From contig NZ_JAFA01000008.1 in assembly GCF_000519185.1 (NCBI RefSeq), positions 186,405-250,404 of the forward strand: 64,000 nt of DNA, in the 5' to 3' direction. The notes below the pieces were generated by a model. That model was not told the DNA's origin. It searched no databases and saw only the letters and a program-made list of their open reading frames with translations. Shown here in pieces: positions 33,500 to 41,775 of this stretch. Made by a program: the position numbers and the translations under genes. Position 1 is the stretch's first letter; every line of letters starts with the position of its first letter. This DNA is from Paraburkholderia nodosa DSM 21604 (GTDB taxonomy: Bacteria > Pseudomonadota > Gammaproteobacteria > Burkholderiales > Burkholderiaceae).

Positions 33500-34723
33500 T
33501 TAGTGCGCTGCCCACTGGATGGTCGACAGATCGATGCCGTCCTGATGCATTTCCCACAGCGGCGAAAGCTCGCGCAGCTTGGCGATCTTCGTCTTCAGCA
33601 GGTTGATCACGTAGTCCACGTCCTGTTCCGTCGTGAAGCGGCCCACCGTGAAGCGGATCGAGCTATGCGCCAGCTCGTCGTTGCGGCCGAGCGCGCGCAG
33701 CACGTACGACGGCTCGAGCGATGCGGACGTGCACGCCGAACCCGACGACACCGCCACGTCCTTCACCGCCATGATCAGCGACTCGCCTTCGACGAAGTTG
33801 AAGCTGATGTTCAGGTTGTGCGGCACACGCTGTTCCATGTCGCCGTTCACGTAGGTTTCTTCGATTTCCTTCAGGCCGCGCAGGAGCTTGTCGCGCAGCA
33901 TGCGCACGCGCTCGTTTTCCGTGGCCATCTCTTCACGCGCGATGCGGAACGCTTCGCCCATGCCGACGATCTGGTGCGTGGCCAGCGTGCCCGAGCGCAT
34001 GCCGCGCTCGTGGCCGCCGCCGTGCATCTGCGCTTCGATGCGCACGCGCGGCTTGCGGCGCACGTACAGCGCGCCGATGCCCTTCGGGCCGTAGGTCTTG
34101 TGCGCCGAGAACGACATCAGGTCGACCTTGAGCTTTTGCAGGTCGATGGGCGCCTTGCCCGTGGATTGCGCAGCGTCGACGTGGAAAATGATGCCCTTTT
34201 CGCGGCAGATTTCGCCGATCGTCGCGATGTCCTGGATCACGCCGATCTCGTTGTTCACGTGCATGACGGAAACGAGGATCGTGTCGGGGCGCAGCGCGGC
34301 CTTGAGCGCTTCGAGGTCGATCAGACCGTCGTCCTTGACGTCCAGATACGTGACTTCGTAGCCTTCGCGCTCGAGCTCGCGGCAGGTGTCGAGCACGGCC
34401 TTGTGCTCGGTCTTCACCGTGATGATGTGCTTACCCTTGCTCTTGTAGAAGTGCGCAGCGCCCTTGATCGCGAGGTTGTCCGATTCGGTTGCGCCGGAGG
34501 TCCAGATGATTTCGCGCGGGTCGGCGTTGACGAGCGCGGCGACCTGCTCGCGCGCTTCCTCGACGGCGCGCTCCGCATCCCAGCCATAGGCGTGGCTGCG
34601 CGACGCCGGATTGCCGAACTGCTCGCGCAGATACGGAATCATCTTGTCCACCACGCGCGGGTCGACGGGGGTCGTCGCGCTGTAGTCCATGTAAATGGGC
34701 AGGTGGGGAATGTCGTTATTCAT
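33500..34723 (-). CDS. iscS: Cysteine desulfurase IscS
   Basis: A 407-residue PLP enzyme that releases sulfur from cysteine for Fe-S clusters and tRNA thiolation. It shows [14 protein letters not shown], the PLP lysine in [12 protein letters not shown], and the mobile-loop catalytic Cys in [17 protein letters not shown]. Full length. It is the second gene of the operon, 80 bp after iscR. Confidence 0.99.
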   Translation of the reverse strand: MNNDIPHLPIYMDYSATTPVDPRVVDKMIPYLREQFGNPASRSHAYGWDAERAVEEAREQVAALVNADPREIIWTSGATESDNLAIKGAAHFYKSKGKHIITVKTEHKAVLDTCRELEREGYEVTYLDVKDDGLIDLEALKAALRPDTILVSVMHVNNEIGVIQDIATIGEICREKGIIFHVDAAQSTGKAPIDLQKLKVDLMSFSAHKTYGPKGIGALYVRRKPRVRIEAQMHGGGHERGMRSGTLATHQIVGMGEAFRIAREEMATENERVRMLRDKLLRGLKEIEETYVNGDMEQRVPHNLNISFNFVEGESLIMAVKDVAVSSGSACTSASLEPSYVLRALGRNDELAHSSIRFTVGRFTTEQDVDYVINLLKTKIAKLRELSPLWEMHQDGIDLSTIQWAAH

Positions 34724-34803
34724 CTATCGCTCCGGGGAATCTTGTGTGCTGCGCTGTACTGTCTGTTTTGCCAACTGCGGCGTGCTGGCGGCGCTCGAAG
34801 GCG

Positions 34804-35337
34804 TTACGAGCCCGCCATGTTGAAGATCGAGTTCGGACCCAGCGGCATCGTCCTGACCGGCTCCACCGCCGGCGCCTCGGCGCGGCGGTCGCGCAGGACG
34901 GCGGGCGCGGCGCCTTCGCGGGCGCGCTGCTTGTCGACCAGATCCTTGAGCGACACCGAATCGAGGTACTCGACCATTTTCTGGTTCAGCGTCGACCAGA
35001 GTTCGTGCGTCATGCAGTGGCCGTCGTGCTGCTTGGTGCCCTCGCAGGCGCCCTTGCCGCCGCACTGGGTGGCATCGAGCGGCTCGTCCACGGCGATGAT
35101 GATGTCCGCGACCGTGACGTCCTCCGCGCGGCGCGCGAGGTTGTACCCGCCGCCCGGCCCACGGACCGATTCGACGATTTCATGACGGCGCAGCTTGCCG
35201 AACAGCTGTTCGAGGTACGACAGCGAGATGTGCTGCCGCTGGCTGATACCCGCAAGCGTCACCGGGCCCTGCTCCTGGCGCAGCGCCAGGTCAATCATCG
35301 CCGTGACGGCGAAACGGCCTTTGGTGGTGAGTCTCAT
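34804..35337 (-). CDS. iscR: Rrf2-family Fe-S-responsive regulator IscR
   Basis: A 177-residue winged-helix regulator (MRLTTKGRFAVTAMIDLAL) that as a [2Fe-2S] protein represses its own operon. The wing and recognition region SLSYLEQLFGKLRR and SVRGPGGGYNLAR are typical. Cluster ligands appear as C92, C98, C108 and H111. E. coli has C92, C98, C104 and H107, so four extra residues lie between the second and third Cys. The start at 35337 follows the family; two tandem IscR sites lie directly upstream. Confidence 0.96.
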   Translation of the reverse strand: MRLTTKGRFAVTAMIDLALRQEQGPVTLAGISQRQHISLSYLEQLFGKLRRHEIVESVRGPGGGYNLARRAEDVTVADIIIAVDEPLDATQCGGKGACEGTKQHDGHCMTHELWSTLNQKMVEYLDSVSLKDLVDKQRAREGAAPAVLRDRRAEAPAVEPVRTMPLGPNSIFNMAGS

Positions 35338-35354
35338 GATGTATGGGAACCGCA

Positions 35355-35379
35355 ATTCTCGACAATTTTCGTCAAGTAT
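35355..35379. promoter_or_regulatory. IscR type 1 binding site, promoter-proximal
   Basis: On the minus strand this 25-bp element reads ATACTTGAC, then GAAAATT, then GTCGAGAAT. It matches the IscR type 1 pattern (ATA-x3-GAC ... GTC-x3-TAT) in one half perfectly and the other partly. It overlaps the -10 and the predicted transcription start of iscR. Confidence 0.75.
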
Positions 35380-35402
35380 AAATACATGACTAGTTTAGTC
35401 AA
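35375..35402 (-). promoter_or_regulatory. Promoter of the isc operon
   Basis: TTGACT (35402-35397), 16-bp spacer, TATACT (35380-35375) on the minus strand: a near-consensus sigma-70 promoter. The start of transcription should fall near 35368, about 30 nt upstream of the iscR ATG. Confidence 0.82.
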
Positions 35403-35406
35403 GTAT
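35382..35406. promoter_or_regulatory. IscR type 1 binding site, overlapping the -35
   Basis: On the minus strand ATACTTGAC, then TAAACTA, then GTCATGTAT: an almost perfect inverted repeat with the GAC...GTC core of type 1 (cluster-bound) IscR sites. It covers the -35 of the isc promoter, as in E. coli where tandem sites mediate autorepression. Confidence 0.85.
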
Positions 35407-35492
35407 CAACGTCGCGATTTGGGTTATTAGGCGCGCGGCGAATCGCAAAAATGGCGCGATTTCTGCGTCCAGCAGATTCGCGCCCGCTCATC

Positions 35493-35975
35493 TCAATCCA
35501 CCAGTTGCGGACGCAATGCGGCGAGCAGCCCCGCGCAGGCGGCCTCGCATTGATCGAGCACCGTTTCGAAGCCCGCATCGCCGCCAAAATAGGGATCGAC
35601 CACCACCCGCGTTTCGGCCTGCGGCGCGAATTCCATCAGCAGGCGGATCTTGTCGCGCTCGCTCGCCGGGCAGACGCCCTGAAGCGCGATGACGTTGGCG
35701 TCGTCCATCGCCACGATCAGGTCGAAACGGCGAAAATCTTCGGCGGCGATCTGCCGGGCGCGCAACGCCGCGAGCTCGTAGCCGCGCAGGCCGCCCGCTC
35801 GCTGGGCGCGCTCGTCGGGCGCCTCGCCGATGTGCCAGTCACCCGTGCCCGCCGAATCAATCTCGACGCGCCCCGCCAACCCCGCCTCGTCGATGAGACG
35901 CAGCATCACGGCCTCGGCCGTGGGCGAGCGGCAGATATTGCCAAGGCAAACGAAACAGACGGAAACCTTTTTCAT
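35493..35975 (-). CDS. Low-molecular-weight protein tyrosine phosphatase
   Basis: A 160-residue LMW-PTP. The P-loop VCFVCLGNICRSPTAEAV (nucleophile C-x5-R) is at the N-terminus and the general-acid Asp is in VVDPYFGGDAGFE. Such enzymes often regulate tyrosine kinases of polysaccharide export, but no capsule gene is adjacent, so the partner is unknown. The start KKVSVCFVCLGN was chosen over an ATG 18 nt upstream. It lies upstream of iscR on the same strand but with its own spacer holding the isc promoter. Confidence 0.93.
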   Translation of the reverse strand: MKKVSVCFVCLGNICRSPTAEAVMLRLIDEAGLAGRVEIDSAGTGDWHIGEAPDERAQRAGGLRGYELAALRARQIAAEDFRRFDLIVAMDDANVIALQGVCPASERDKIRLLMEFAPQAETRVVVDPYFGGDAGFETVLDQCEAACAGLLAALRPQLVD

Positions 35976-36083
35976 TCGTGGGGGCTGGAGCAACGGACAG
36001 CGTTCAGCGCGCGGCGGCGAATCTCAAATTATACAAAGCACACGAAATGCGCGCTGCGCGGCGCGTTGGCGCCAGCGCGATCG

Positions 36084-36314
36084 TCAGATCGCGTTCGACC
36101 GCGGGAGCGTCGCGATGCCGTTCATCGCCTTCACCGGCGTATTGCCTTCGCTGCCCACGAGGCCATACGACACGGCGCGCGCCAGTTCTGCCGTGACCTG
36201 ATCGGCGGCGAGCGGCATTTGCTGCTCGGCGGTTTTCCATGCATGGACCCATGCGATCACCGCGAGCGGCAGGATCAGCGCCAGCGGCCAGTACACCGTT
36301 ATTTTCTTTCTCAT
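36084..36314 (-). CDS. Small hypothetical membrane-anchored protein
   Basis: A 76-residue reading frame with a basic start (MRKKITVYW), one hydrophobic segment (PLALILPLAVIAWVHAW) and a hydrophilic tail (TAEQQMPLAADQVTAELARAV...). I do not recognise a family. It follows lutB by 159 bp on the same strand. Its composition looks like a genuine bitopic membrane protein, but no motif confirms it. Confidence 0.5.
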   Translation of the reverse strand: MRKKITVYWPLALILPLAVIAWVHAWKTAEQQMPLAADQVTAELARAVSYGLVGSEGNTPVKAMNGIATLPRSNAI

Positions 36315-36473
36315 GATGTGACTCTCTATCGACTGTGAAGCGACAGGTGCGGACGCACTATCGCCAGTCGAGATGATATAGAGAGTCGCAATCAGGAAAA
36401 ACCCGGTCCGGACGAACACACTGTTGCGCCAGCTTAAATAGTCGGCAACCTGGACTTGACCGATGCGCGCGCG

Positions 36474-37910
36474 TCAGGCCTGCTCGGGGCGCTTCGTCGT
36501 GTCCAGATGCGTGTGCCGCGCCGCGTACAACTCGCGGAACGTGCGGCCGACCGGCGCCGGCATGTCGCGCCCGTTGGTCCAGCCGCGCGCAAATGGCAGC
36601 TTGCGAATGAGCCTGCCCTGCCCGCCCATGCGCTCCAGTATCCGCACGCCGAGTTTGGTGAGCAGCGCGTAGGCCGTTGGGTGAAGCGCGAGCCAGCCCC
36701 ACGCTGCGAGCGCCGCGCGCTCGCGCCACGGGCGCAGATGGCGCTCCGTCTGCTTCTCGCGCAGTTTGCGCAGCAAGTCCGAAAGCGGAATGCCCACCGG
36801 GCAGACGCTGTTGCACTCGCCGCACAGTGTTGCGGCCTGCGGCAGATCGAGCGTCTTTTCGATGCCGACGTAGCTTGGCGTGAGCACAGAGCCCATCGGT
36901 CCCGGATAGACCCAGCCGTACGCATGGCCGCCCACCTTCTGATAGACCGGGCAGTGGTTCATGCAAGCCCCGCAACGGATGCAGCGCAGCATCTCCTGGA
37001 ATTCGCCGCCGATCAGGCCGGTGCGGCCGCCGTCAACGAGCACGACGTACATGTGCTCGGGGCCGTCCTGGTCCTCGGGTCCGCGCGGGCCCGTCAGAAC
37101 CGAGAAGTAGTTCGACGTGGCCTGCCCTGTCGCCGACCGCGGCAACAGACGCATGGCGGTGGCGAGGTCCTCGAGCGTAGGCAGCACCTTCTCGATGCCC
37201 GTCACCGCCACGTGCACGCGCGGCATCACGGTGCACATGCCCTCGTTGCCCTCGTTGGTCACCAGCACCACCGAGCCCGTTTCCGCGACGAGGAAGTTGC
37301 CGCCCGTCACGCCCATGTCCGCCGAGAGAAAATGCGGGCGCAGGACTTCGCGCGCCTCGCGGGTCATGTCGGGGATTTCTGTCAGGCGCGGCTTGTCGTG
37401 CGTTTTCGCGAAGAGATCGGCGATCTCGTCTTTGTCCTTGTGGACGACGGGCGCAATGATGTGGCTCGGCGGCTCGTTATCGTTGATCTGCAGGATGTAC
37501 TCGCCCAGATCGGTCTCGATGGACTGGACGCCCATTTCCGCGAGCACCGCATTGAGCTGCATCTCCTCCGAGACCATCGACTTGGTCTTGATGACCTTGT
37601 GCACGTCGTGGCACCGCGCGATGGCCGCGACCAGCTTCGCGGCGTCTTGCGCCGTTTCCGCGTAGAACACGGTCACGCCGCGCCGCGCCGCCTCGGTCTC
37701 GAACTGCTCGAGCCAGACGTCGAGATTTTCCAGCGCCCGGTTGCGGCGCGCCTTGAGCGCCGCGCGCGTGGCGGGGAAATCGATCGCGGTGATCGCCTCG
37801 GCGCGCGCCGAGACGAACTTGGTCGAAAGTTTCTTGAGGTTGTGCTGCAGACGCTGATCGGCCAGCTTCTGACCGGCGCGCGCCTTGAACTGCATCGATT
37901 GGACTTGCAT
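36474..37910 (-). CDS. lutB: Lactate utilisation iron-sulfur protein LutB (YkgF type)
   Basis: A 478-residue protein. The N-terminal DUF162/LUD domain is followed by two ferredoxin-like [4Fe-4S] motifs, CIRCGACMNHCPVY and CGECNSVCPVGIP, and a C-terminal DUF3390-like region. In Bacillus LutABC oxidises L-lactate to pyruvate. It is 89 bp downstream of lutA. No lutC gene follows within the window. Confidence 0.9.
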   Translation of the reverse strand: MQVQSMQFKARAGQKLADQRLQHNLKKLSTKFVSARAEAITAIDFPATRAALKARRNRALENLDVWLEQFETEAARRGVTVFYAETAQDAAKLVAAIARCHDVHKVIKTKSMVSEEMQLNAVLAEMGVQSIETDLGEYILQINDNEPPSHIIAPVVHKDKDEIADLFAKTHDKPRLTEIPDMTREAREVLRPHFLSADMGVTGGNFLVAETGSVVLVTNEGNEGMCTVMPRVHVAVTGIEKVLPTLEDLATAMRLLPRSATGQATSNYFSVLTGPRGPEDQDGPEHMYVVLVDGGRTGLIGGEFQEMLRCIRCGACMNHCPVYQKVGGHAYGWVYPGPMGSVLTPSYVGIEKTLDLPQAATLCGECNSVCPVGIPLSDLLRKLREKQTERHLRPWRERAALAAWGWLALHPTAYALLTKLGVRILERMGGQGRLIRKLPFARGWTNGRDMPAPVGRTFRELYAARHTHLDTTKRPEQA

Positions 37911-37999
37911 GGCGTGAGGGCGAGGTTGAGCGGTGTTCGGCGAGGTCTGGGGCTATCCGCGCATTCCGCGCGAAAGGAGCGGCGGCAGCCGTCGGCGCA

Positions 38000-38722
38000 T
38001 CACACGTCGCCGGCCAGCACTTGCGAAATGTGCAGCACGCGCGTGGTGGTGTCGCCGGTGCGGCGCAAACGCCCTTCGATATTCAACATGCAGCCGAGGT
38101 CACCGAGCACCACTGCGCCCGTGCCGCTCGCCTGAACGTTCGCGCATTTTTCGTCCGCAATGGCCGTCGAGATGTCCCCGTACTTCACCGCGAAGGTGCC
38201 GCCGAAGCCGCAGCAGTGCTCGCAGTCCTTCATCTCGCGCACCTCGACGCCGCGCTGGGCGAGCAACGCGCGCGGCTGCGCCTTGACCCCAAGCTCACGC
38301 AGGCCCGAACACGAGTCGTGATACGTCACCGGCCCGCTGAACTCCCCTTGAGGCAGCGTGACCTTTGCGACGTTCACGAGGAAATCCGTGAGTTCGTAGA
38401 CGCGCTCGCGCAACTTGCCGTAACGCGCCATCAATTCCGGATCGTCGCGAAACAGATCGCCGTAGTGCACGCAGATCATGCCGCCGCAAGAGCCCGAAGG
38501 GACGACCAGATAGTCGAACTGCTCGAATTCGCGCAGCGTCTTTTCCGCGAGATCACGCGCGATGGCGCGCTCGCCGGAGTTGTAGGCCGGCTGGCCGCAG
38601 CAGGTTTGCGCAGCCGGCACAACGACTTCATATCCCGCCTCTTCCAGCAATTTGAGCGTCGAAAAGCCAATTTCCGGACGCATCGTGTCGATGAGGCAAG
38701 TGACGAACAAACCGACTCGCAT
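38000..38722 (-). CDS. lutA: Lactate utilisation protein LutA (YkgE type, CCG-domain oxidoreductase subunit)
   Basis: A 240-residue cysteine-rich protein of the heterodisulfide-reductase-like (CCG) family. The first CCG box is AQTCCGQPAYNSG and the second DCEHCCGFGGTFAVKYG. The N-terminus RVGLFVTCLIDTMRPEIG is the YkgE/LutA signature. It is the first gene of a lutAB pair and lies opposite to an IclR-family regulator that could control it. Confidence 0.9.
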   Translation of the reverse strand: MRVGLFVTCLIDTMRPEIGFSTLKLLEEAGYEVVVPAAQTCCGQPAYNSGERAIARDLAEKTLREFEQFDYLVVPSGSCGGMICVHYGDLFRDDPELMARYGKLRERVYELTDFLVNVAKVTLPQGEFSGPVTYHDSCSGLRELGVKAQPRALLAQRGVEVREMKDCEHCCGFGGTFAVKYGDISTAIADEKCANVQASGTGAVVLGDLGCMLNIEGRLRRTGDTTTRVLHISQVLAGDV

Positions 38723-38847
38723 GGGGACTCCTCGTTAAAACCGTCCCCGATTATCCGCTGTTTCGCCGCCATGACCAACGCCGGTCTGCATCGCCCTCAC
38801 CGGTCGCGCGCGATGCCGCAGCGCAGCGCGAATCCCGGTCCTGGCGC

Positions 38848-38875
38848 TTACTTTTTTCACAATACGAGATACAAT
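38848..38875 (+). promoter_or_regulatory. Candidate promoter for the IclR-family gene
   Basis: TTACTT (38848-38853), 16-bp spacer, TACAAT (38870-38875), about 38 nt upstream of the ATG. The region is AT-rich relative to its surroundings. Confidence 0.55.
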
Positions 38876-38912
38876 GCATTTTCCGCCTCACGTGTCAAAC
38901 GAATCTGAACTC

Positions 38913-39713
38913 ATGAGCGACACCCATCCAGATCCGAAGACCTCGATTCAGGTGATCGAGCGCATGATGCGCCTGCTGGACGCGCTGGCCGCGCACAGCG
39001 ATCCTGTCAGCCTGAAGGAGCTTGCGCAGCGCACCGAACTGCATCCTTCGACTGCACACCGCATCCTGAACGATATGGTGAGTTGCCGTCTCGTCGACCG
39101 CTCCGATCCCGGCACCTACCGGCTTGGCATGCGACTGCTCGAACTCGGCAATCTCGTGAAAGCGCGGCTTTCGGTGCGTGACGCGGCGCTCACGCCGATG
39201 CGCGAACTGCACCGTCTCACGGGCCAGACCGTCAACCTTTCCGTGCGCCAGGGCGACGAAATCGTCTATATCGAACGCGCCTATTCGGAGCGCTCGGGCA
39301 TGCAGGTGGTGCGCGCCATTGGCGGCCGGGCCCCGCTGCACCTCACCTCGGTCGGCAAGCTCTTTCTGGCCGCCGACGAAGCGAACCGCGTGCGCGCGTA
39401 CGCCACGCGCACCGGCCTGTCGGGCCACACGCGCAACAGCATTACCGACCTCGGACGCCTCGAGCGCGAACTCGCTCACGTACGCCAGCAATTCTGCGCA
39501 CGTGATAACGAAGAGCTCGAACTGGGCGTGCGCTGCATCGCCGCCGGCATCTACGACGACACCGGCAAACTCGTGGCGGGCCTTTCGCTCTCGGCGCCCG
39601 CGGACCGCCTGCAGGATTCGTGGCTCGGCCAGTTGAGCAAGACGGCGCTCACGATTTCGGAGTCGCTGGGCTATCACCCGGAGCCCGCTGAAGGCAACGT
39701 GCAGCCCGCCTGA
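38913..39713 (+). CDS. IclR-family transcriptional regulator
   Basis: A 266-residue regulator. The N-terminal winged helix (TSIQVIERMMRLLDALA, LKELAQRTELHPSTAHRILNDMV) is followed by the IclR effector domain (YRLGMRLLELG, HLTSVGKLFLA, ELELGVRCIAAGIYD). It is divergent from lutAB, so regulation of lactate use is a reasonable inference but is not shown by sequence. An open frame extends 39 nt upstream; the start at 38913 places it after the -10. Confidence 0.9.
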   Translation: MSDTHPDPKTSIQVIERMMRLLDALAAHSDPVSLKELAQRTELHPSTAHRILNDMVSCRLVDRSDPGTYRLGMRLLELGNLVKARLSVRDAALTPMRELHRLTGQTVNLSVRQGDEIVYIERAYSERSGMQVVRAIGGRAPLHLTSVGKLFLAADEANRVRAYATRTGLSGHTRNSITDLGRLERELAHVRQQFCARDNEELELGVRCIAAGIYDDTGKLVAGLSLSAPADRLQDSWLGQLSKTALTISESLGYHPEPAEGNVQPA

Positions 39714-39739
39714 AGTCAGGGCGAAGCAACATCGAGAAG

Positions 39740-39767
39740 AGCGGAGGCGTGCCCTCCGCTTTTTTTT
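39740..39767 (+). terminator. Intrinsic terminator after the IclR-family gene
   Basis: AGCGGAGG / CCTCCGCT with a 5-nt loop, followed directly by eight or more T residues, 26 bp after the stop codon. Confidence 0.92.
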
Positions 39768-39825
39768 GGCTCGCCGCGTGCCTCATCCCGATCGTCATAG
39801 GACGAACGGCACGCACCAGAAAGCA

Positions 39826-39851
39826 AAACGCCCCGCGGTTGCGGGGCGTTT
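39826..39851 (-). terminator. Intrinsic terminator after the D-alanyl-D-alanine endopeptidase gene
   Basis: AAACGCCCCGC / GCGGGGCGTTT (11-bp stem, 4-nt loop) lies 26 bp downstream of the gene on the minus strand, followed there by TGCTTTC. It faces the terminator of the convergent IclR gene. Confidence 0.87.
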
Positions 39852-39877
39852 GTCGGGTAAATCCGAAACGGCTGAGA

Positions 39878-41062
39878 TCAGGTCCCAGCGCCGCCTGCGT
39901 CGGCGCTCGTAATGCGCGGCTGCTGGTCGGCGCCGCCATTGTCGAGCCACGTGCGCACGCGCGTTGCATCCGCGAAGCGCGAGTACTTGCCGCTCGAATC
40001 GAGCAGGACCATGATCACCGGACGATTGTGAATCGTCGTCTGCATGACGAGGCACTCACCCGCTTCGTTGATGAAGCCCGTCTTCTGCAGGCCGATGTCC
40101 CACGACGCATTGCGGACCAACGCATTCGTGCTGTTGTAGGCGAGATTGCGCTTGCCCGTGAACACGTCGTAGCTGCGATCGGTCGAGAACTCGCGAATCA
40201 TCGAGTACTGGTAGGCCGCGTTCACCATCTTCACGAGGTCACGCGCGGTCGACACGTTGTGGCTCGTGAGCCCCGTCGAGTTCTCGAAGTGCGTATCGGT
40301 CATGCCGAGTTGCTTCGCCTTCGCGTTCATCGCCGCGATGAACGCCGGACGGCCGCCCGGGTAATAACGCGAGAGCGCCGCCGCCGCGCGGTTTTCCGAC
40401 GCCATCAACGCGATGTGCAGCATGTCCTCGCGCGAGAGCACCGAGCCCACCGAAAGACGCGAGCCCGTGTTCTTCTCGTAGTCGCGGTCTTCGTCGGTGA
40501 CTTCGATCGGTTCCGAGAGCGACGCCTTCGAGTCGAGCACGACCATCGCGGTCATGAGCTTCGAGATCGAGGCGATCGGCACGACGGCGCGCGAGTTCTT
40601 GTCGAACAGCGGCTCGAGCGTGTTCTGGTCGACCACATACGCCACGCCGGAGCGCAGCATCAGCGAGTCGGGCGTCTCGTGCAGACCGAACGCCTGACCA
40701 ACGGTCGGCTGGCGCGGTTCGAACGCGACACGGCGCACCGCCGAGTGATGGCGGCCGTTCATCGTATAACTGACGCGGCGTTTTTTGGCCACCGGACGCG
40801 CATCGTCGTCCTTGGCGGCGACGGTACGGGCTGCGCCCGCCTTCTTGGTGGCCTTGGCCGTTTCCGGCTCGGCCTTCGCAACCTTCTTGGTGGCTTTTTT
40901 CGCCTTGGCCGTTTTGGCCGGTGCAGCGTCTTGCGACGCAGCAAAGGCGCCCTCAGGCGCCACGAGCGTCGCACTGATCGCGACGGAAACAGCAACCGAC
41001 AACACGGTGCTGATAACCGACGACGGCATCAGTGAGAACGACAGGAGCTTGTCGGATTTCAT
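39878..41062 (-). CDS. pbpG: D-alanyl-D-alanine endopeptidase (PbpG/PBP7-like, S11 family)
   Basis: A 394-residue secreted or membrane-attached penicillin-binding protein that cleaves peptidoglycan cross-links. A signal peptide (VLSVAVSVAISATLVAPEGAFA) is followed by an Ala/Lys-rich low-complexity segment (about residues 45-95). The S11 catalytic motifs follow: SISKLM (SxxK), SEN in ALMASENRA, and KTG in GLQKTGFIN. The start MKSDKLLSFSLM at 41062 was chosen for the signal peptide; the open frame continues 17 codons upstream, past the -10 of the predicted promoter. Confidence 0.92.
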   Translation of the reverse strand: MKSDKLLSFSLMPSSVISTVLSVAVSVAISATLVAPEGAFAASQDAAPAKTAKAKKATKKVAKAEPETAKATKKAGAARTVAAKDDDARPVAKKRRVSYTMNGRHHSAVRRVAFEPRQPTVGQAFGLHETPDSLMLRSGVAYVVDQNTLEPLFDKNSRAVVPIASISKLMTAMVVLDSKASLSEPIEVTDEDRDYEKNTGSRLSVGSVLSREDMLHIALMASENRAAAALSRYYPGGRPAFIAAMNAKAKQLGMTDTHFENSTGLTSHNVSTARDLVKMVNAAYQYSMIREFSTDRSYDVFTGKRNLAYNSTNALVRNASWDIGLQKTGFINEAGECLVMQTTIHNRPVIMVLLDSSGKYSRFADATRVRTWLDNGGADQQPRITSADAGGAGT

Positions 41063-41097
41063 TGGTGTTCTTGATGGAGCGGCGGGATCGTTCGCCA

Positions 41098-41126
41098 AGT
41101 GTAGTAAAACCACGAAAATTTCGCAA
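41098..41126 (-). promoter_or_regulatory. Promoter of the pbpG-like gene
   Basis: On the minus strand TTGCGA (41126-41121), 17-bp spacer, TACACT (41103-41098), 36 nt upstream of the chosen start. Confidence 0.65.
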
Positions 41127-41624
41127 ATTGAAGCACTTATAGGCGCTCATTAAACCGAAGTATGACCTCCGATTGAGCTGGCCAATGCACTTCCCGCATT
41201 CGATGGAGTCAGACAATTGCCAAGCCACTCCTTTCGCCGCGACGCCGCTTGCTGACAACGTTTGCGGCACACGCAAAATGCGCTTGCTGCGTTAACGGCG
41301 TTCGTCGTAGGAACTTGAACTGGGATAAAACGGGTGAGATTTGTCTGACTACCAGTGCCGCCGTGCCGCGCGACGCGCGTTCGACCGCAATGGATCATTA
41401 ACGTTCCATGTAGGAATTCGGTGGACGCACCCAGGTGAAATCCCATAGACGCGTTCATGCGATCCATGCCGCATCTTGCCAGAAGCCGCGTTTGCGCGCT
41501 TGCCCCACCCTGCGCGCCGTCTCCTTCAACTCGCCGCGAGCCCCGCGCAACGGGGCAATGGCGTGTTGTCGCGGTGGCGCCATGCGCCGGGCATAAGTGA
41601 TTGTTTAATAATAAATTATCGACA
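41127..41624. other. Intergenic stretch without recognisable gene, upstream of phaP
   Basis: About 500 bp between the pbpG promoter and the phasin regulatory region. Open frames exist on both strands, but none has a ribosome-binding site or recognisable domain, and codon usage does not match the neighbours. The last ~30 bp are notably AT-rich (TTGTTTAATAATAAATTATC). Confidence 0.55.
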
Positions 41625-41640
41625 TTGTGCGACGCACCAA
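41625..41640. promoter_or_regulatory. Palindromic element 1 upstream of the phasin promoter
   Basis: TTGTGCGACGCACCAA with core GTGCG-A-CGCAC, a perfect inverted repeat about a central base. It sits 7 bp upstream of the -35. A second copy lies downstream of the transcription start. It is a candidate binding site for the polyhydroxyalkanoate regulator PhaR; the assignment is inference. Confidence 0.6.
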
Positions 41641-41646
41641 AAAGCC

Positions 41647-41674
41647 TTGACTTTCTTCTGGAGCGTCCTAAAAT
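41647..41674 (+). promoter_or_regulatory. Strong sigma-70 promoter of the phasin gene
   Basis: TTGACT (41647-41652), 16-bp spacer, TAAAAT (41669-41674). Transcription should start near 41681, leaving a ~95-nt leader ending in AGGAGCG and the ATG. Confidence 0.82.
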
Positions 41675-41682
41675 CGAATCAA

Positions 41683-41698
41683 TGTTGCGACGCACAAA
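41683..41698. promoter_or_regulatory. Palindromic element 2 at the phasin transcription start
   Basis: TGTTGCGACGCACAAA, sharing TGCGACGCAC with element 1; centres are 58 bp apart. Its position at or just after +1 suits repression. Confidence 0.58.
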
Positions 41699-41775
41699 GC
41701 GAGCGACAGAGCACCAGCGCCGTGCCACTTACTTCAGGCGACCCACGAAGGCCGCCGACATCCAGGAGCGTAAAC

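Noticed and set aside
36358..36975. A possible lutC gene overlapping lutB
   Set aside because: The frame is an alternate reading of lutB with Arg/Gly/Ala-rich product and no LUD-domain features.
41683..41698. Repeated TGCGACGCAC considered as part of a CRISPR or tandem-repeat array
   Set aside because: Only two copies, in a promoter, with no regular spacers; operator pair is the better reading.
41150..41728. A 192-codon minus-strand open frame in the phasin upstream region
   Set aside because: No conserved motifs, poor codon usage, no ribosome-binding site, and it runs across the phasin promoter elements.
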